Assembly (NCBI GenBank): GCA_002083515.1
Contig: LWDN01000016.1
Location: forward strand, 22,747 to 63,056
Length of the DNA stretch: 40,310 bases
From: Proteobacteria bacterium HN_bin10
GTDB lineage: Bacteria > Pseudomonadota > Alphaproteobacteria > Caulobacterales > Aquidulcibacteraceae
Direction: 5' to 3'
The notes beneath the pieces were generated by a model. The model searched no databases. It was not told the DNA's origin and worked only from the letters and a program-made list of their open reading frames with translations. Below are positions 1-8,954 of the stretch, piece after piece (the first letter of the stretch is position 1; each line of letters begins with the position of its first letter). The translations under genes and the position numbers were made by a program.

Positions 1-348
1 GGCGGCGCGCGCATGCAGGAAGGCATCTTGTCGCTCATGCAGATGGCGAAGACCTCGGCGGCGGTTGCCAGGCTGGGTGAGGCCGGCTTGCCCTTCGTGA
101 CAATCCTGGCCGATCCCACCTTCGGCGGCGTGACGGCCAGTGTGGCGATGCTCGGCGACGTGATCATTGCCGAACCCAAGGCGCTTATCGGCTTTGCGGG
201 ACCGCGCGTCATCGAGCAGACGATCAAACAGCAATTGCCCGAAGGGTTTCAACGGGCCGAGTTCCTGCTCGATCACGGGATGGTGGACATGATCGTCGAA
301 CGCAAGCGCCTCAAGGAAACGCTGGGCACGCTCCTGTCACATCTCTGA
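1..348 (+). CDS. accD: Acetyl-CoA carboxylase carboxyltransferase subunit beta, C-terminal part (5' truncated by window edge)
   Basis: The reading frame is open from the first base, so the start lies outside the window. AccD pairs with AccA to transfer the carboxyl group from biotin to acetyl-CoA, making malonyl-CoA for fatty acid synthesis in the cytoplasm. Visible are the GGARMQEG stretch, the LMQMAKTSAA helix, and the crotonase-fold segment DPTFGGVTAS followed by AEPKALIGFAGPRVIEQT, all typical of the beta subunit C-terminal half. The N-terminal zinc ribbon is not in the window. It lies 17 bases before folC on the same strand, an accD-folC order common in bacteria. Identification is firm. 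Confidence 0.95.
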   Translation, partial: GGARMQEGILSLMQMAKTSAAVARLGEAGLPFVTILADPTFGGVTASVAMLGDVIIAEPKALIGFAGPRVIEQTIKQQLPEGFQRAEFLLDHGMVDMIVERKRLKETLGTLLSHL

Positions 349-365
349 GTCCCGTCCGACCGGCC

Positions 366-1691
366 ATGGCCTATCACGAGACCCTCGAGTTTCTCTTTTC
401 CCTCCAAAAACACGGTATCCGGCCCGGACTGGCGATCATCGAGGCCCTCTTGGCCCGCCTGGGCCGACCCGAGCGCCGCTTTCCGTCGGTCCATATCGGC
501 GGCACGAACGGCAAGGGATCGACCGCGGCCATGGCCGCGTCCATGCTGCGCGCCGCCGGCTATCGCGTCGGCCTCTACACGTCGCCGCATTTGGTGGATT
601 TCCGCGAACGGATCAGGGTCGATGGTGACGACATCCCGGAAGATCGTGTCGCCGCGCTCGCCGACCGTCTCCGGCAGGCGATGGAGGGGCTCGAGCGCGC
701 GCCGACCTTTTTCGAATTCACGACGGCAATGGCCTTCGAGCGGTTCGCCGAATCGGCGGTGGACCTGGCCGTCGTCGAAGTGGGCCTGGGCGGGCGGTTC
801 GATGCCACGAACGTTTTGGCGCCGCTGGCGTCGGCCATTACGACCGTGTCGATCGACCACGTCGAATATCTGGGCCGTACCGTCCGTGACATCGCGTTCG
901 AGAAGGCCGGCATCGTCAAAGCGCGCACGCCTCTGGTGACGGGGCGTCTCACGGCGGATGCCGAAGACGTGATTCGGCAGGTAGCGGCCGATCGGGGCGC
1001 GCCCCGCCTGCGCTGGGGGACGGACTTTCGCGCCGCGGGCGATCCCCTGGGAGGCTTTCGATACGAGAGCGTGAGACGAACCTTCGACCGATTGCAGTGT
1101 CCGCTGCCGGGGGCTCACCAAGTCGACAATGCCGCGTGCGCCGTGAGCCTCATCGAGACGTTGGCGGACAAGGGCTTTCCCGTCTCGGAGGCGGCGGTCC
1201 GTGAGGGCTTGGCTCGAACCCATTGGGAGGGGCGTTTGGAAACCGTTGAGAGGCGGCCGACGGTCGTGCTGGACGGCGGCCATAACGCCGCCGCCGCCGC
1301 CGCGCTCGCCGAGCATCTGGCGGCGGCTCGGCGCGACAGGCCGGAGGCGCGGGTGATCCTGGTCGTCGGCATGATGCGGGACAAGGATCGTACGGGGTTT
1401 CTCCGGGCCCTGGCTCCTCTGGCCGACGAGATCATCGTGACGCAACCGGCCTTGGCCCGTGCTACGTCGGCGGAGGAATTGGCGGCGGACGTGGTCGAAG
1501 CGTGTGGAGGCATCGGAAGAGACGGGGGACATCTCCCGATCCACCGTGTGCCGGTTCCCGCCGAGGCCTTGGCCCATGCCAAACGCCTCGCGTCCGCGCA
1601 CGACCTGATCTATGTGACGGGCTCCTTGATGCTCGTCGGCGACGTGAAGGCCGTCCTGCGCGGATGCAGCCTCTCGCCCATCAGGGGATGA
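366..1691 (+). CDS. folC: Bifunctional folylpolyglutamate synthase / dihydrofolate synthase
   Basis: A 441-residue protein that adds glutamate to dihydropteroate and then to folates, using ATP, in the cytoplasm. The P-loop GTNGKGS is at residues 46-52, preceded by the HIGG strand usual in FolC. The central Mur-ligase domain carries FFEFTTAMAF and VVEVGLGGRFDATN, and VLDGGHNAAAA near residue 305 opens the C-terminal ligase domain. Length is normal (about 420-440). The ATG at 366 follows accD closely. The stop at 1689-1691 lies one base before the lptD start, so the two are probably co-transcribed. The folate role links it to folD and metF further along the window. Confidence 0.95.
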   Translation: MAYHETLEFLFSLQKHGIRPGLAIIEALLARLGRPERRFPSVHIGGTNGKGSTAAMAASMLRAAGYRVGLYTSPHLVDFRERIRVDGDDIPEDRVAALADRLRQAMEGLERAPTFFEFTTAMAFERFAESAVDLAVVEVGLGGRFDATNVLAPLASAITTVSIDHVEYLGRTVRDIAFEKAGIVKARTPLVTGRLTADAEDVIRQVAADRGAPRLRWGTDFRAAGDPLGGFRYESVRRTFDRLQCPLPGAHQVDNAACAVSLIETLADKGFPVSEAAVREGLARTHWEGRLETVERRPTVVLDGGHNAAAAAALAEHLAAARRDRPEARVILVVGMMRDKDRTGFLRALAPLADEIIVTQPALARATSAEELAADVVEACGGIGRDGGHLPIHRVPVPAEALAHAKRLASAHDLIYVTGSLMLVGDVKAVLRGCSLSPIRG

Positions 1692-1692
1692 G

Positions 1693-4107
1693 ATGGGGAA
1701 ACGGCGCCGTCCCGGGCTCAGCCGGCTCTCCTGGGCCGTCGTCATCGGATCGACCCTCCTGCTGTCCGGCTTCCCCGTTCCCGTGCCGTTCTGGATGGCC
1801 GTGTTTGACGCAATCCCCTCGGCGGCGGCTGCTGACCAATCGACGGCCCTCTCGACCAAAGCAGGCGCCGGTCAGCCCATCCAGATCACCGCCGAGCGCC
1901 TGACGCAGTTGGCGGAAGCGGAAATCTTCGAAGCCGACGGTTCCGTCGTCATCACCCAAGGACCGCTCAAACTGACGGCCGACCACGTGACGGTCTACAG
2001 GTTGACCGGTCGGGTGGTGGCCAAGGGCCATGCGCGCCTCGTCGATCCCACCTCGACGCTCGACGCCGACACCTTGGAACTCAACATCAACACGCAAGCC
2101 GGCGTCGTGACGGACGGCCGGATCTACATGCAGGACACCAACACGCTCGTGAGCGGGCGCCTCATCCAACGGTTTTCCGAAGACCACTATCGAATGAAAG
2201 AAGGCTCGTTCACGAACTGCGATGCGAAGGACGGCCAAGTGCCGGCCTGGCGCTTCACCTTCAAGGACCTCGACCTCAACGTCGGCGAAAGCATCTGGGG
2301 CAAAGACGTCTGGCTTCAGGTCAACGACATTCCGGTGGTGCCGCTGCCCGCCATCGGGTATCCGATCGATTCCATGCGCAAGAGCGGAGCGCTCGTGCCG
2401 ACGGTGGGCTACGACAATCGCTTCGGCACGCACTACCGGCAGGGATTTTTCTGGGCGATCAATCCCAGCCAGGATCTGTTGGTCACGCCGGACATCCTGA
2501 CGAACCGGGGGTCAGGCGGGGACGTGGAATACCGCTACATTCTCGACAAACATTCCAAAGGGCAGTGGTTCGTGAGTTTCATCGAAGACAACGTCGTCGG
2601 GCACGGCCGCGGCCAGGCCATCGGAACCCATTCCCAAAAGTTCAACGACGACCTCTCGCTGCACGTACGGGCCAACCTGCTTTCGGACCGGACGATCCTC
2701 AACAACTTGAGCAACTCGGGCACCTTGCGGGCCTTACCCAGCCAGGAATCGGACTTCACGCTTAATCAGCGGCTGGGACAGGGCAATCTCTATTTGCTCG
2801 GCCAGTATTTGCAGCCGGTCGGGGCGGGGAGCGGGCAGACTTTTCAGCGCCTGCCGGAGCTCGGCTATGCCCTGGCCGACTTCGCGCCGTTCAGCGGGGG
2901 ACCGATGCTCGTGGGGGCGGACGGCACCTTCGTCAATTTTTACCGGGACCAGGGCTTCCAGTTGAATCGCGTCGATCTCATGCCCACGATCAAGACCGAC
3001 GTGGTCGATCTGGGCCATGTCGTCGGTGTGACGCCGCAACTCAAGATGCGCGAGGTCTATTACACCAGGGGCGTCACGACGGACCAGTCCGTGCACCGCG
3101 AAACCTTCTGGGCCAGCTTGGATGCGTCGAGCCGCCTGAGCCGCAAGTTCGCGCGGGCCGAGGGCGGCGGCCTCCTGCACACGATCGAGCCCTCGATCAT
3201 TTACGAATATGTGCCCCCGACGAACCAGTCGCAGATCGTCCAGGTGGACGCGGTGGACGATCTCCCGAAGAAAAATTTGCTGACCTACGCGTTCCGCAGC
3301 AAGCTGCAAAGCATCGGGGCCGACGGGAGCACCTTCAACTGGTTGGATTTGACGCTGGCGCAGAGCTATCACGTGGGCGCCGCGCAGACCCAGGCCCGGC
3401 AGTTTCCCTTTCCCACCGACCCGACCTATTTGTCGACGTCGCAGCCGCTCCAGGCGCCGACCGTGGCCGTGCAGGGGAAAAAGTTTTCCGATCTCTGGGT
3501 GCGGGGCGTGGTCGGCAATCCGGTCGGCACCAGCGCCTTGCACAATCCCATGTCGCTGGCGGTGGACGCCTTCTTCAATCCTTATCAGGGCAATCTCACG
3601 CAGTGGAACACGGATCTTCGCTACCAACAAAGCGACCGCTGGTACGTCGAACTGGGCCAGCGCTACACCTCGGACGGCAACCGCGTCCGGCGCGGCGACA
3701 TCTGGAATCCCATTTCCTTCAACGAAGTCTTCGCTCCGACGCCGGCCGTCCACTATGCCACCGGCACCATCGCGGCCCGCCTGCCGATGGGCTGGACGGT
3801 CGGCGCCAAGACCTACTACGACATGAAGACCGGCACCAGGCCGGAAACGGACGTGGTCGGGGTCTATCAAAATCCCTGCCAATGCTGGTCGCTGGCGCTC
3901 TACTACATTCAGTTTCCCGACCGCGTGCAGTACAATTTTCTCATCAGCTTGACCGGCGTCGGCGCGACGGAGGGCTACGGCACGCAGCTCGTGAAGTCCA
4001 TCCTCCAGCCCTTGATGAAAGACGACAAGGGCGTGCCCTGGCCGACGTCGGGCCGCCGCAGCGGCAGCACCTCGCCGACCCAATCGCAGTCGGGCATGGG
4101 ACGGTAA
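1693..4107 (+). CDS. lptD: LPS-assembly outer membrane protein LptD
   Basis: An 804-residue outer membrane protein. LptD with LptE inserts lipopolysaccharide into the outer leaflet. The N-terminus has basic residues (KRRRP) and a hydrophobic stretch ending near AAAADQ around residue 47, consistent with a Sec signal peptide. Residues about 55-170 form an OstA/LptA-like beta-jellyroll, including EADGSVVITQG and ADHVTVY. The rest is the beta-barrel with many alternating aromatic strands. Cysteines in TNCDAKDG and NPCQCWS sit where the inter-domain disulfides of LptD occur, although here the C-terminal pair is spaced by one residue instead of adjacent. LptE is not in the window. The ATG starts one base after the folC stop. 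Confidence 0.92.
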   Translation: MGKRRRPGLSRLSWAVVIGSTLLLSGFPVPVPFWMAVFDAIPSAAAADQSTALSTKAGAGQPIQITAERLTQLAEAEIFEADGSVVITQGPLKLTADHVTVYRLTGRVVAKGHARLVDPTSTLDADTLELNINTQAGVVTDGRIYMQDTNTLVSGRLIQRFSEDHYRMKEGSFTNCDAKDGQVPAWRFTFKDLDLNVGESIWGKDVWLQVNDIPVVPLPAIGYPIDSMRKSGALVPTVGYDNRFGTHYRQGFFWAINPSQDLLVTPDILTNRGSGGDVEYRYILDKHSKGQWFVSFIEDNVVGHGRGQAIGTHSQKFNDDLSLHVRANLLSDRTILNNLSNSGTLRALPSQESDFTLNQRLGQGNLYLLGQYLQPVGAGSGQTFQRLPELGYALADFAPFSGGPMLVGADGTFVNFYRDQGFQLNRVDLMPTIKTDVVDLGHVVGVTPQLKMREVYYTRGVTTDQSVHRETFWASLDASSRLSRKFARAEGGGLLHTIEPSIIYEYVPPTNQSQIVQVDAVDDLPKKNLLTYAFRSKLQSIGADGSTFNWLDLTLAQSYHVGAAQTQARQFPFPTDPTYLSTSQPLQAPTVAVQGKKFSDLWVRGVVGNPVGTSALHNPMSLAVDAFFNPYQGNLTQWNTDLRYQQSDRWYVELGQRYTSDGNRVRRGDIWNPISFNEVFAPTPAVHYATGTIAARLPMGWTVGAKTYYDMKTGTRPETDVVGVYQNPCQCWSLALYYIQFPDRVQYNFLISLTGVGATEGYGTQLVKSILQPLMKDDKGVPWPTSGRRSGSTSPTQSQSGMGR

Positions 4108-4142
4108 GCGGGACCCGGCCGGTCAACCGAAAGGAGGCCGTG

Positions 4143-4682
4143 ATGGAAGGGACAAAAGGCGCGCGTCGAATGGCCTGGGGCGGAGCCCTGGTCGCTGTGG
4201 CCATGTTCGTGCTGTCCGGTCTATCAGCGACAGGGGCCGCAGCGGCTTCCGGTTCTAACCTGGCCAAGGCCAAGGTCTATCTGGCGGCCGGCGACTATCG
4301 ACGGGCGCTGGAAGCCTGCCAGCGGGAAGTGGACGAGAAGCCGTCCGCCGCCGGCTATGTGTACGTGACCTACGTCTACCAGGCCCTTGACGGCTACCTG
4401 GCGGCGATGGCCAAGGCCGAGAAATGGGTGGCGATCGAGCAATTGGTCCTCAACCTATCCACGAAACAGTCTTTGGACCTCGTCGATCCGCCGGACATCA
4501 TGGCGCGCGTGGCGCGGGAGATCATCTCGGAGAGTGCGCAACGGCAGTCCGACTTGCATGCGGCGCTGGCGACCAAACTGGACAAGGCCGTGACCGAGAA
4601 GCTCTGGAAGCAGCAAGCCGCCTGGCGGGCGGCTCATCCTGACGATTGGTGGGCCGGCGTCCCGGACGCCTGGGGCTGGTGA
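4143..4682 (+). CDS. Exported hypothetical protein with TPR-like helices
   Basis: A 179-residue protein. ATG 4143 is preferred because AAGGAGG (4131-4137) lies five bases upstream; an in-frame GTG at 4140 is too close to it. The start has a basic n-region (KGARR), a hydrophobic core (ALVAVAMFVLSGL) and a small-residue cleavage region (GAAAASG), so it is likely periplasmic. AKVYLAAGDYRRALEACQREV resembles one tetratricopeptide helix pair. The C-terminus is rich in Trp (WWAGVPDAWGW). It follows lptD by 35 bases and may be in the same transcript. I do not recognise a specific family. Confidence 0.75.
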   Translation: MEGTKGARRMAWGGALVAVAMFVLSGLSATGAAAASGSNLAKAKVYLAAGDYRRALEACQREVDEKPSAAGYVYVTYVYQALDGYLAAMAKAEKWVAIEQLVLNLSTKQSLDLVDPPDIMARVAREIISESAQRQSDLHAALATKLDKAVTEKLWKQQAAWRAAHPDDWWAGVPDAWGW

Positions 4683-4717
4683 AGTGTGAAGGTGGGAAAA
4701 CGGCTGAAGAGGTCCCG

Positions 4718-4747
4718 TTGACAGTCCGGCGGAGCGTAGGCTACGAT
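4718..4747 (+). promoter_or_regulatory. Sigma70-type promoter for trxA
   Basis: TTGACA at 4718-4723 and TACGAT at 4742-4747, with an 18-base spacer. It lies about 40 bases upstream of the trxA GTG. A sequence match only. Confidence 0.6.
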
Positions 4748-4784
4748 CCGCTTCCGTTTCGACCATTCGCCAAAGGAGACCGCC

Positions 4785-5132
4785 GTGGGATCACTCGCTC
4801 GCAAAGTCGATGACAGCACCTGGGAAGCGGAAGTCCTCAAGTCGCCGGGGCTCGTGATGGTGGATTTCTGGGCCGTCTGGTGCGGTCCTTGCCAGATGGT
4901 GGCGCCCATCGTGGATGAGTTGGCGGCCGAATACGGGGACAAGCTGCGCGTGCTGAAGCTGAACACGGACGAGAATCCCGAAGTGGCCGGCCGGTATCAG
5001 ATCATGAGCATTCCGACCATCCTGTTTTTCAAGAACGGCCAGCAGGTGGAGAAGCTGATCGGCGCCAGGCCGAAGCGGCAGTTCAAGGAAGTGATCGACT
5101 CGCTGCTCGCCCAGACCTCCGCCACCGCCTAA
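4785..5132 (+). CDS. trxA: Thioredoxin
   Basis: A 115-residue cytoplasmic disulfide reductase. The active site WCGPC is at residues 32-36, preceded by VMVDFWAVW. The cis-proline segment SIPTILFFKNG is present, and the length matches classic thioredoxin with a few extra residues at each end. The start is GTG 4785, with AAAGGAG about seven bases upstream and a good promoter at 4718-4747, so it likely has its own transcription start. The next gene, recN, begins 21 bases downstream. This is probably a general thioredoxin serving peroxiredoxins such as the Bcp at 10053; that pairing is inferred. Confidence 0.95.
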   Translation: MGSLARKVDDSTWEAEVLKSPGLVMVDFWAVWCGPCQMVAPIVDELAAEYGDKLRVLKLNTDENPEVAGRYQIMSIPTILFFKNGQQVEKLIGARPKRQFKEVIDSLLAQTSATA

Positions 5133-5153
5133 GGCCGGGCCTCGCCGGCTCGC

Positions 5154-6845
5154 ATGCTCACCGAGCTGCGCATCGCCAATTTTGCCCTCATCGAGCGTCT
5201 GACTCTGACGTTTACCCCGGGATTCCAGATCCTCACCGGGGAAACCGGCGCCGGCAAATCCATTCTCATCGACGCCCTGGCCCTGCTGGTGGGCGGGCGT
5301 GCCTCCGCCGAGCACATCAGGGCCGACGCGGACGAAGCCGAGCTGGAAGCGGCCTTCGACCTTTCCGGCCGCGGGCCCGCCGCCGATCGCTTGCGCGAAG
5401 CCGGCCTGATCGAGCCGGGCGAAGAGCAGCTCATCGTGCGGCGGGTGCTGGCCCGTTCCGGGAAAAACCGCGTCTACCTCAACGGGCGTCTCGCGGCCGT
5501 GGCCCAGTTGCACACCCTTGCCGGCGCCTTCCTCGAAATTCACGGCCAACATGAGCAGCAGGCGCTGGCCGATCCCGATCGGCAACTCGACGTCGTAGAT
5601 GCCTTCGGGCGCCTCCAGGCGGAGCGGGCCGCCTATGGGAAGCGGTTCACGGAGTGGCAGGGGGCCTGCCGCGAGGAGGCCGAGGCGGCCAAGGCCGCCG
5701 CCGACCGGGCGGCCAAGGAAGACCTGCTCCGATTCCAACATCAAGAATTGTCGGAGGCCCATCTTGAAGCGGGCGAGGACGAGCGGCTCGAGTCCGAGCG
5801 GCGCCGCCTGGCCCATGCCGAAAAATTGGGCCAACTCAGCCACGAGGCCTATGCGGCGCTCTACGAAGAGGAGGCCAGTGTCCTGGGGCAATTGGGTTCG
5901 GTCATGGACCGGCTCAAACAGCTCGAACAGATCGACCCCGACGCGGCGGACTGGGTGTCCTCCGGAGCCGCCGCGAGCGCCCAACTGCGGGATTTGGCGC
6001 AACGTGTGAGGGACTATCGCGAGCGGATCGACCACGATCCGGAGCGGCTGGCGCAGGTGGAAGACCGGCTGGAGCGGCTGCACCGGCTCAAGAAAAAATA
6101 TGGCGGTCCCTCGGCCGGCCTCGATCGGGTGTTGGCGCGTGCGGCGGAGGTCGAACGGGCCTTATCCCTGTTGGATCAGGGAGCGTCGCAGGCGGCGACG
6201 TTGCGCGAGCGGGTGGAGGAGACGCGCCGAGCCCTCGATGCGGCCGGCGCGCGGCTGACCGAGGCCCGCAAGAAAGCGGCCAAGAAGCTCGAAGGGCGCA
6301 TCGTCGCCGAATTGGCGGCGCTGCGAATGGAGCAGACCCGCGTGCAGATTACGGTGCAGCCGGCGGCGGACGGCGAGCCGGGGCCGACCGGCATGGACCG
6401 CGTCGAGTTTCGGCTCTCGGCCAATCCCGGCGAGCCGCTCCTGCCCCTGGCGCAGGTGGCGTCGGGCGGCGAATTGTCCCGCGTCATGCTGGCCGTCAAA
6501 ACCGTCTTGGCCGACATGGACGGGGTGCCCGTGCTGATCTTCGACGAGGTGGACGCCGGCATCGGCGGGGCCACGGCGGCGGTGGTCGGCAAGCGGCTCA
6601 AGACCCTCTCGCGCTTCCATCAGGTCTTGTGCGTCACGCACCTGCCGCAGATCGCGTCTCAGGCCGACGCGCATTACCTGGTGGAAAAGTCGCTCGTCAA
6701 AAAACGGACCGTCACGCAGGTGCGCCGGTTGGACCGGGCCGGCCGCGAGCAGGAAGTGGCCCGCATGCTGGGCGGGCTGGCCATCACCGACAACGTCAAA
6801 CAGACGGCGGCGGAGATGCTGGACGACGCGGGGCGCGACGCCTAG
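5154..6845 (+). CDS. recN: DNA repair protein RecN (SMC-like ATPase)
   Basis: A 563-residue SMC-family protein acting in double-strand break repair on the nucleoid. The N-terminal head starts MLTELRIANFALIE with Walker A GETGAGKS at residues 29-36. A long Glu/Arg/Ala-rich coiled coil with a short hinge spans roughly 160-370. The C-terminal head has the signature ASGGELSRVMLA, Walker B LIFDEVDAGIGG near 460-472, and THLPQIAS. Length is normal. It sits 21 bases after trxA and may be co-transcribed with it. Its stop overlaps the convergent PP2C gene by four bases. Confidence 0.95.
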   Translation: MLTELRIANFALIERLTLTFTPGFQILTGETGAGKSILIDALALLVGGRASAEHIRADADEAELEAAFDLSGRGPAADRLREAGLIEPGEEQLIVRRVLARSGKNRVYLNGRLAAVAQLHTLAGAFLEIHGQHEQQALADPDRQLDVVDAFGRLQAERAAYGKRFTEWQGACREEAEAAKAAADRAAKEDLLRFQHQELSEAHLEAGEDERLESERRRLAHAEKLGQLSHEAYAALYEEEASVLGQLGSVMDRLKQLEQIDPDAADWVSSGAAASAQLRDLAQRVRDYRERIDHDPERLAQVEDRLERLHRLKKKYGGPSAGLDRVLARAAEVERALSLLDQGASQAATLRERVEETRRALDAAGARLTEARKKAAKKLEGRIVAELAALRMEQTRVQITVQPAADGEPGPTGMDRVEFRLSANPGEPLLPLAQVASGGELSRVMLAVKTVLADMDGVPVLIFDEVDAGIGGATAAVVGKRLKTLSRFHQVLCVTHLPQIASQADAHYLVEKSLVKKRTVTQVRRLDRAGREQEVARMLGGLAITDNVKQTAAEMLDDAGRDA

Positions 6846-7657
6846 CGGCCAGTCGATTCGTGCCACACGAGGATGACGGTGACGTTGTCCACGCCGCCGC
6901 GGTCGAGCGCCGCCTGCACGAGCGCCGAACAGACCTGCTCGCCGCGCTGCGGCGAAGCCGCCAGGATCCCCGCAATCTCGTCGTCCGATAACATCTTCGT
7001 CAATCCGTCGGTACAGAGAAGGAGGCGGTCGCGCGGCTCCAGGGACACGATGCCGATATCGGGCGTGCTTTGCTCGTCGATGCCGATGGCCCTCGTCAAA
7101 ACATGCCGGTAAGGGTGGGCAAGCGCCTCTTGCGTGGAGAGCAGGCCCTTCGCCAGTTGTTCTTCGACCCAAGAATGGTCGCGCGTCAGAGCATGGATGC
7201 CGCCGGCCCTGGCCAGATAGGCCCGACTGTCGCCCACGTGGGCGACCGCCGCGTAGGGAGGCCCATAAGGATTGCCGGCCGGCACGATGTGCAGGGCCAC
7301 GAGCGTGGTGCCCATGCCGGCGAGCGCCGGTGTGCGCGCCGCTTCCTGCCGAACGGCCTGATGGGCTTGCACGGTCGCCGCGTTCAGACGCCGGGCCAGT
7401 TCCTCGTGCGTCGCGGACCGGCCGTCGGCGATGGTCCCGGCCTCGGCCTCCCAGGCCGCGACGGTGAGGCGGCTCGCCACTTCGCCGCCCGCATGGCCAC
7501 CCATGCCGTCCGCTACCACCCAGAGGCGGTGGTCATTGAGGACGGCGCAGGCGTCCTGGTTGGCGGCGCGTACGAGGCCTTGATGGGTCAGGCCGACGCC
7601 TTGCCAGCCGGGGATCCTGTCGTGAACGGGGGCTCGGGCCTCGTGAGGTCGTGGCAT
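6842..7657 (-). CDS. PP2C-family serine/threonine protein phosphatase
   Basis: A 271-residue metal-dependent phosphatase of the bacterial PrpC/Stp type, which removes phosphate from Ser/Thr. Motifs in order: AANQDAC near 31-37, VVADGMGGHAGG at 48-57, AHVGDSRAYL, LLLCTDGLTKML, and GGVDNVTVILV at the C-terminus. The aspartates that bind the two metals are all visible. No transmembrane segment is seen, so it is cytoplasmic. It follows the RNase H-fold gene on the same strand by 19 bases and they likely form one transcript. No partner Ser/Thr kinase is encoded in the window. Confidence 0.9.
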   Translation of the reverse strand: MPRPHEARAPVHDRIPGWQGVGLTHQGLVRAANQDACAVLNDHRLWVVADGMGGHAGGEVASRLTVAAWEAEAGTIADGRSATHEELARRLNAATVQAHQAVRQEAARTPALAGMGTTLVALHIVPAGNPYGPPYAAVAHVGDSRAYLARAGGIHALTRDHSWVEEQLAKGLLSTQEALAHPYRHVLTRAIGIDEQSTPDIGIVSLEPRDRLLLCTDGLTKMLSDDEIAGILAASPQRGEQVCSALVQAALDRGGVDNVTVILVWHESTGR

Positions 7658-7676
7658 GGTCTACTGGTCGAGCGCG

Positions 7677-8441
7677 TCAACCGGCAGGGCAGGATGCCAG
7701 CCGCTCGCGCAGTCGGTGGAACAGATGCTCTGCCAGGGGTTCGAGATTGACAGTGTCGGCTCGGTTGTAGGTCAGCAGTCGCTCCCGCGCCTCGCGGTCG
7801 CCGCGCCGCCACTGGTGCCAGAGGCGCACGGCCTCCCATCCGTCCATTCCGCGGATCGTGTCTTCGCGCGCCAATCCGACGAGGGGTTCGATCTGCTTGA
7901 GCCCGCCTTTCAACCCCAGCCGGCGGGCGGCGAAACAGAGGTCGAAGTGGGGCAGGTCGAGCGCCAGGCCGGGGAATTTCGCGCGCAGGTAGGGCACATC
8001 GAAGAGACTGCCGGCGAAGGTCACCAGCAATTGCCGCGAGGACAGTTCGGCGTGCAGCCGGTCGGCGGTCAGTGTTTCGCCACGGACCAGTTGCGTGACC
8101 TGTCCGTCGGCATAGAGCCCGACGACCGTGATCTCGCCGGCATCGGCCGGCTCGCCCGTGGTTTCGATGTCGAGATAGACCGCCGCCTGCCGGAACGATT
8201 CGTAGAGCCGCCAGTGATCGCGGGGCTTCAGGCGTCCGGCAAAGTACCGGCCGCGGCCTCCGTGGAAATGCGCGAGCGCGTCGGTCAAGTCGGCATCGTA
8301 GAGCGTCTTCCGAGGCTGAGCCATGCCGAGCGGGGCATCCGCGGCAAGAAAGGTCTCCCAGTCGGCGATGCCGCTTTCCCAGAGCCGCCGCTCCGTATGC
8401 TCGCCGATGCCTTTCAGAATCACGAACGTGGAACGGAGCAT
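7677..8441 (-). CDS. RNase H-fold exonuclease-like protein (YprB type)
   Basis: A 254-residue protein. The start is ATG 8441; the open frame continues upstream, but that part is antisense to the next gene and not protein-like. The N-terminus (ILKGIGEHTERRLWESGI) resembles a helix-hairpin-helix. From residue 89, YLDIETTG begins a DEDD-type exonuclease fold: Asp91 and Glu93, then TFAGSLFDVPYL, HFDLC and a final YNRADTVNL supply the other acidic residues. This matches the RNase_H_2 / YprB family, thought to be 3'-5' nucleases. The true substrate is unknown. It is followed by the PP2C gene. Confidence 0.78.
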   Translation of the reverse strand: MLRSTFVILKGIGEHTERRLWESGIADWETFLAADAPLGMAQPRKTLYDADLTDALAHFHGGRGRYFAGRLKPRDHWRLYESFRQAAVYLDIETTGEPADAGEITVVGLYADGQVTQLVRGETLTADRLHAELSSRQLLVTFAGSLFDVPYLRAKFPGLALDLPHFDLCFAARRLGLKGGLKQIEPLVGLAREDTIRGMDGWEAVRLWHQWRRGDREARERLLTYNRADTVNLEPLAEHLFHRLRERLASCPAG

Positions 8442-8490
8442 AGGCCCTTCCGGGTGACGCAAGACGGGGATCGTGCGGCGGATTCTAACC

Positions 8491-8519
8491 TTGATTTGAC
8501 GGGGGGAACAAGTTACATT
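8491..8519 (+). promoter_or_regulatory. Sigma70-type promoter upstream of the cyclophilin-like gene
   Basis: TTGATT at 8491-8496 and TACATT at 8514-8519 with a 17-base spacer, about 45 bases before the ATG at 8565. It lies in the divergent gap after the start of the leftward gene at 8441. Confidence 0.5.
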
Positions 8520-8564
8520 CCGCTTGTTTCGAGAACTGACGACACACGGCGGCGAGGCAGGCGG

Positions 8565-8954
8565 ATGACGGCGGGAAACGGGCGGACGATACGGATTTCG
8601 GTCGGGGGCGTGAAACTGGAGGCCGAACTCAAATCCAACAAAACGGCCGATGCCGTGCTGGCGGCCTTGCCGGTCAACGCGCCCTTGAACGTCTGGGGCG
8701 AAGAGTTCTATTGCAAGATTCCGGGCATCAAGGATTTTCGGGAGACTGCGACCAATCAGGTGAAAGTCGGCGACGTGGCGGTGTGGGGACCGGGGGAAGT
8801 CCTGGCGATTTTTTTCGGGCGGACACCGATGAGCCTGGGGGCCGATCCAGTGCCGGCCGACCGGGTCAACGTGCTCGGGCGCGTGACGGGCGACGCGACG
8901 CAACTTCGGCAGGCTGCCGACGCCACAATGATTCGCATCGAGCGGGTCGGATGA
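8565..8954 (+). CDS. Cyclophilin-like fold protein
   Basis: A 129-residue protein. The frame is open far upstream, but that part lies antisense to the YprB-like gene, so ATG 8565 is the sensible start. The pattern (TIRISVGGVKLEAEL, then NKTADAVLAALP, NVWGEEFYCKIP, VKVGDVAVWGPG, LAIFFGRTP) matches the small TM1367-like cyclophilin-like family (Pfam Cyclophil_like). Members share the cyclophilin barrel but lack proven isomerase activity. No signal peptide, so cytoplasmic. The stop overlaps the next ATG (8951), implying translational coupling with DUF507 genes. Confidence 0.75.
   Translation: MTAGNGRTIRISVGGVKLEAELKSNKTADAVLAALPVNAPLNVWGEEFYCKIPGIKDFRETATNQVKVGDVAVWGPGEVLAIFFGRTPMSLGADPVPADRVNVLGRVTGDATQLRQAADATMIRIERVG

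Noticed and set aside
273..1859. Long leftward open frame opposite folC
   Set aside because: Arg/Gly-rich product with no family pattern, fully antisense to folC, typical of GC-rich DNA.
2734..4083. Long leftward open frame opposite lptD
   Set aside because: Antisense to a clear LptD gene; composition is that of a shadow frame.
4791..6083. Leftward open frame opposite trxA and recN
   Set aside because: Antisense to two well-recognised genes and lacking motifs.
7656..8564. Upstream extension of the cyclophilin-like gene
   Set aside because: Lies antisense to the RNase H-fold gene; family similarity begins only at 8565.
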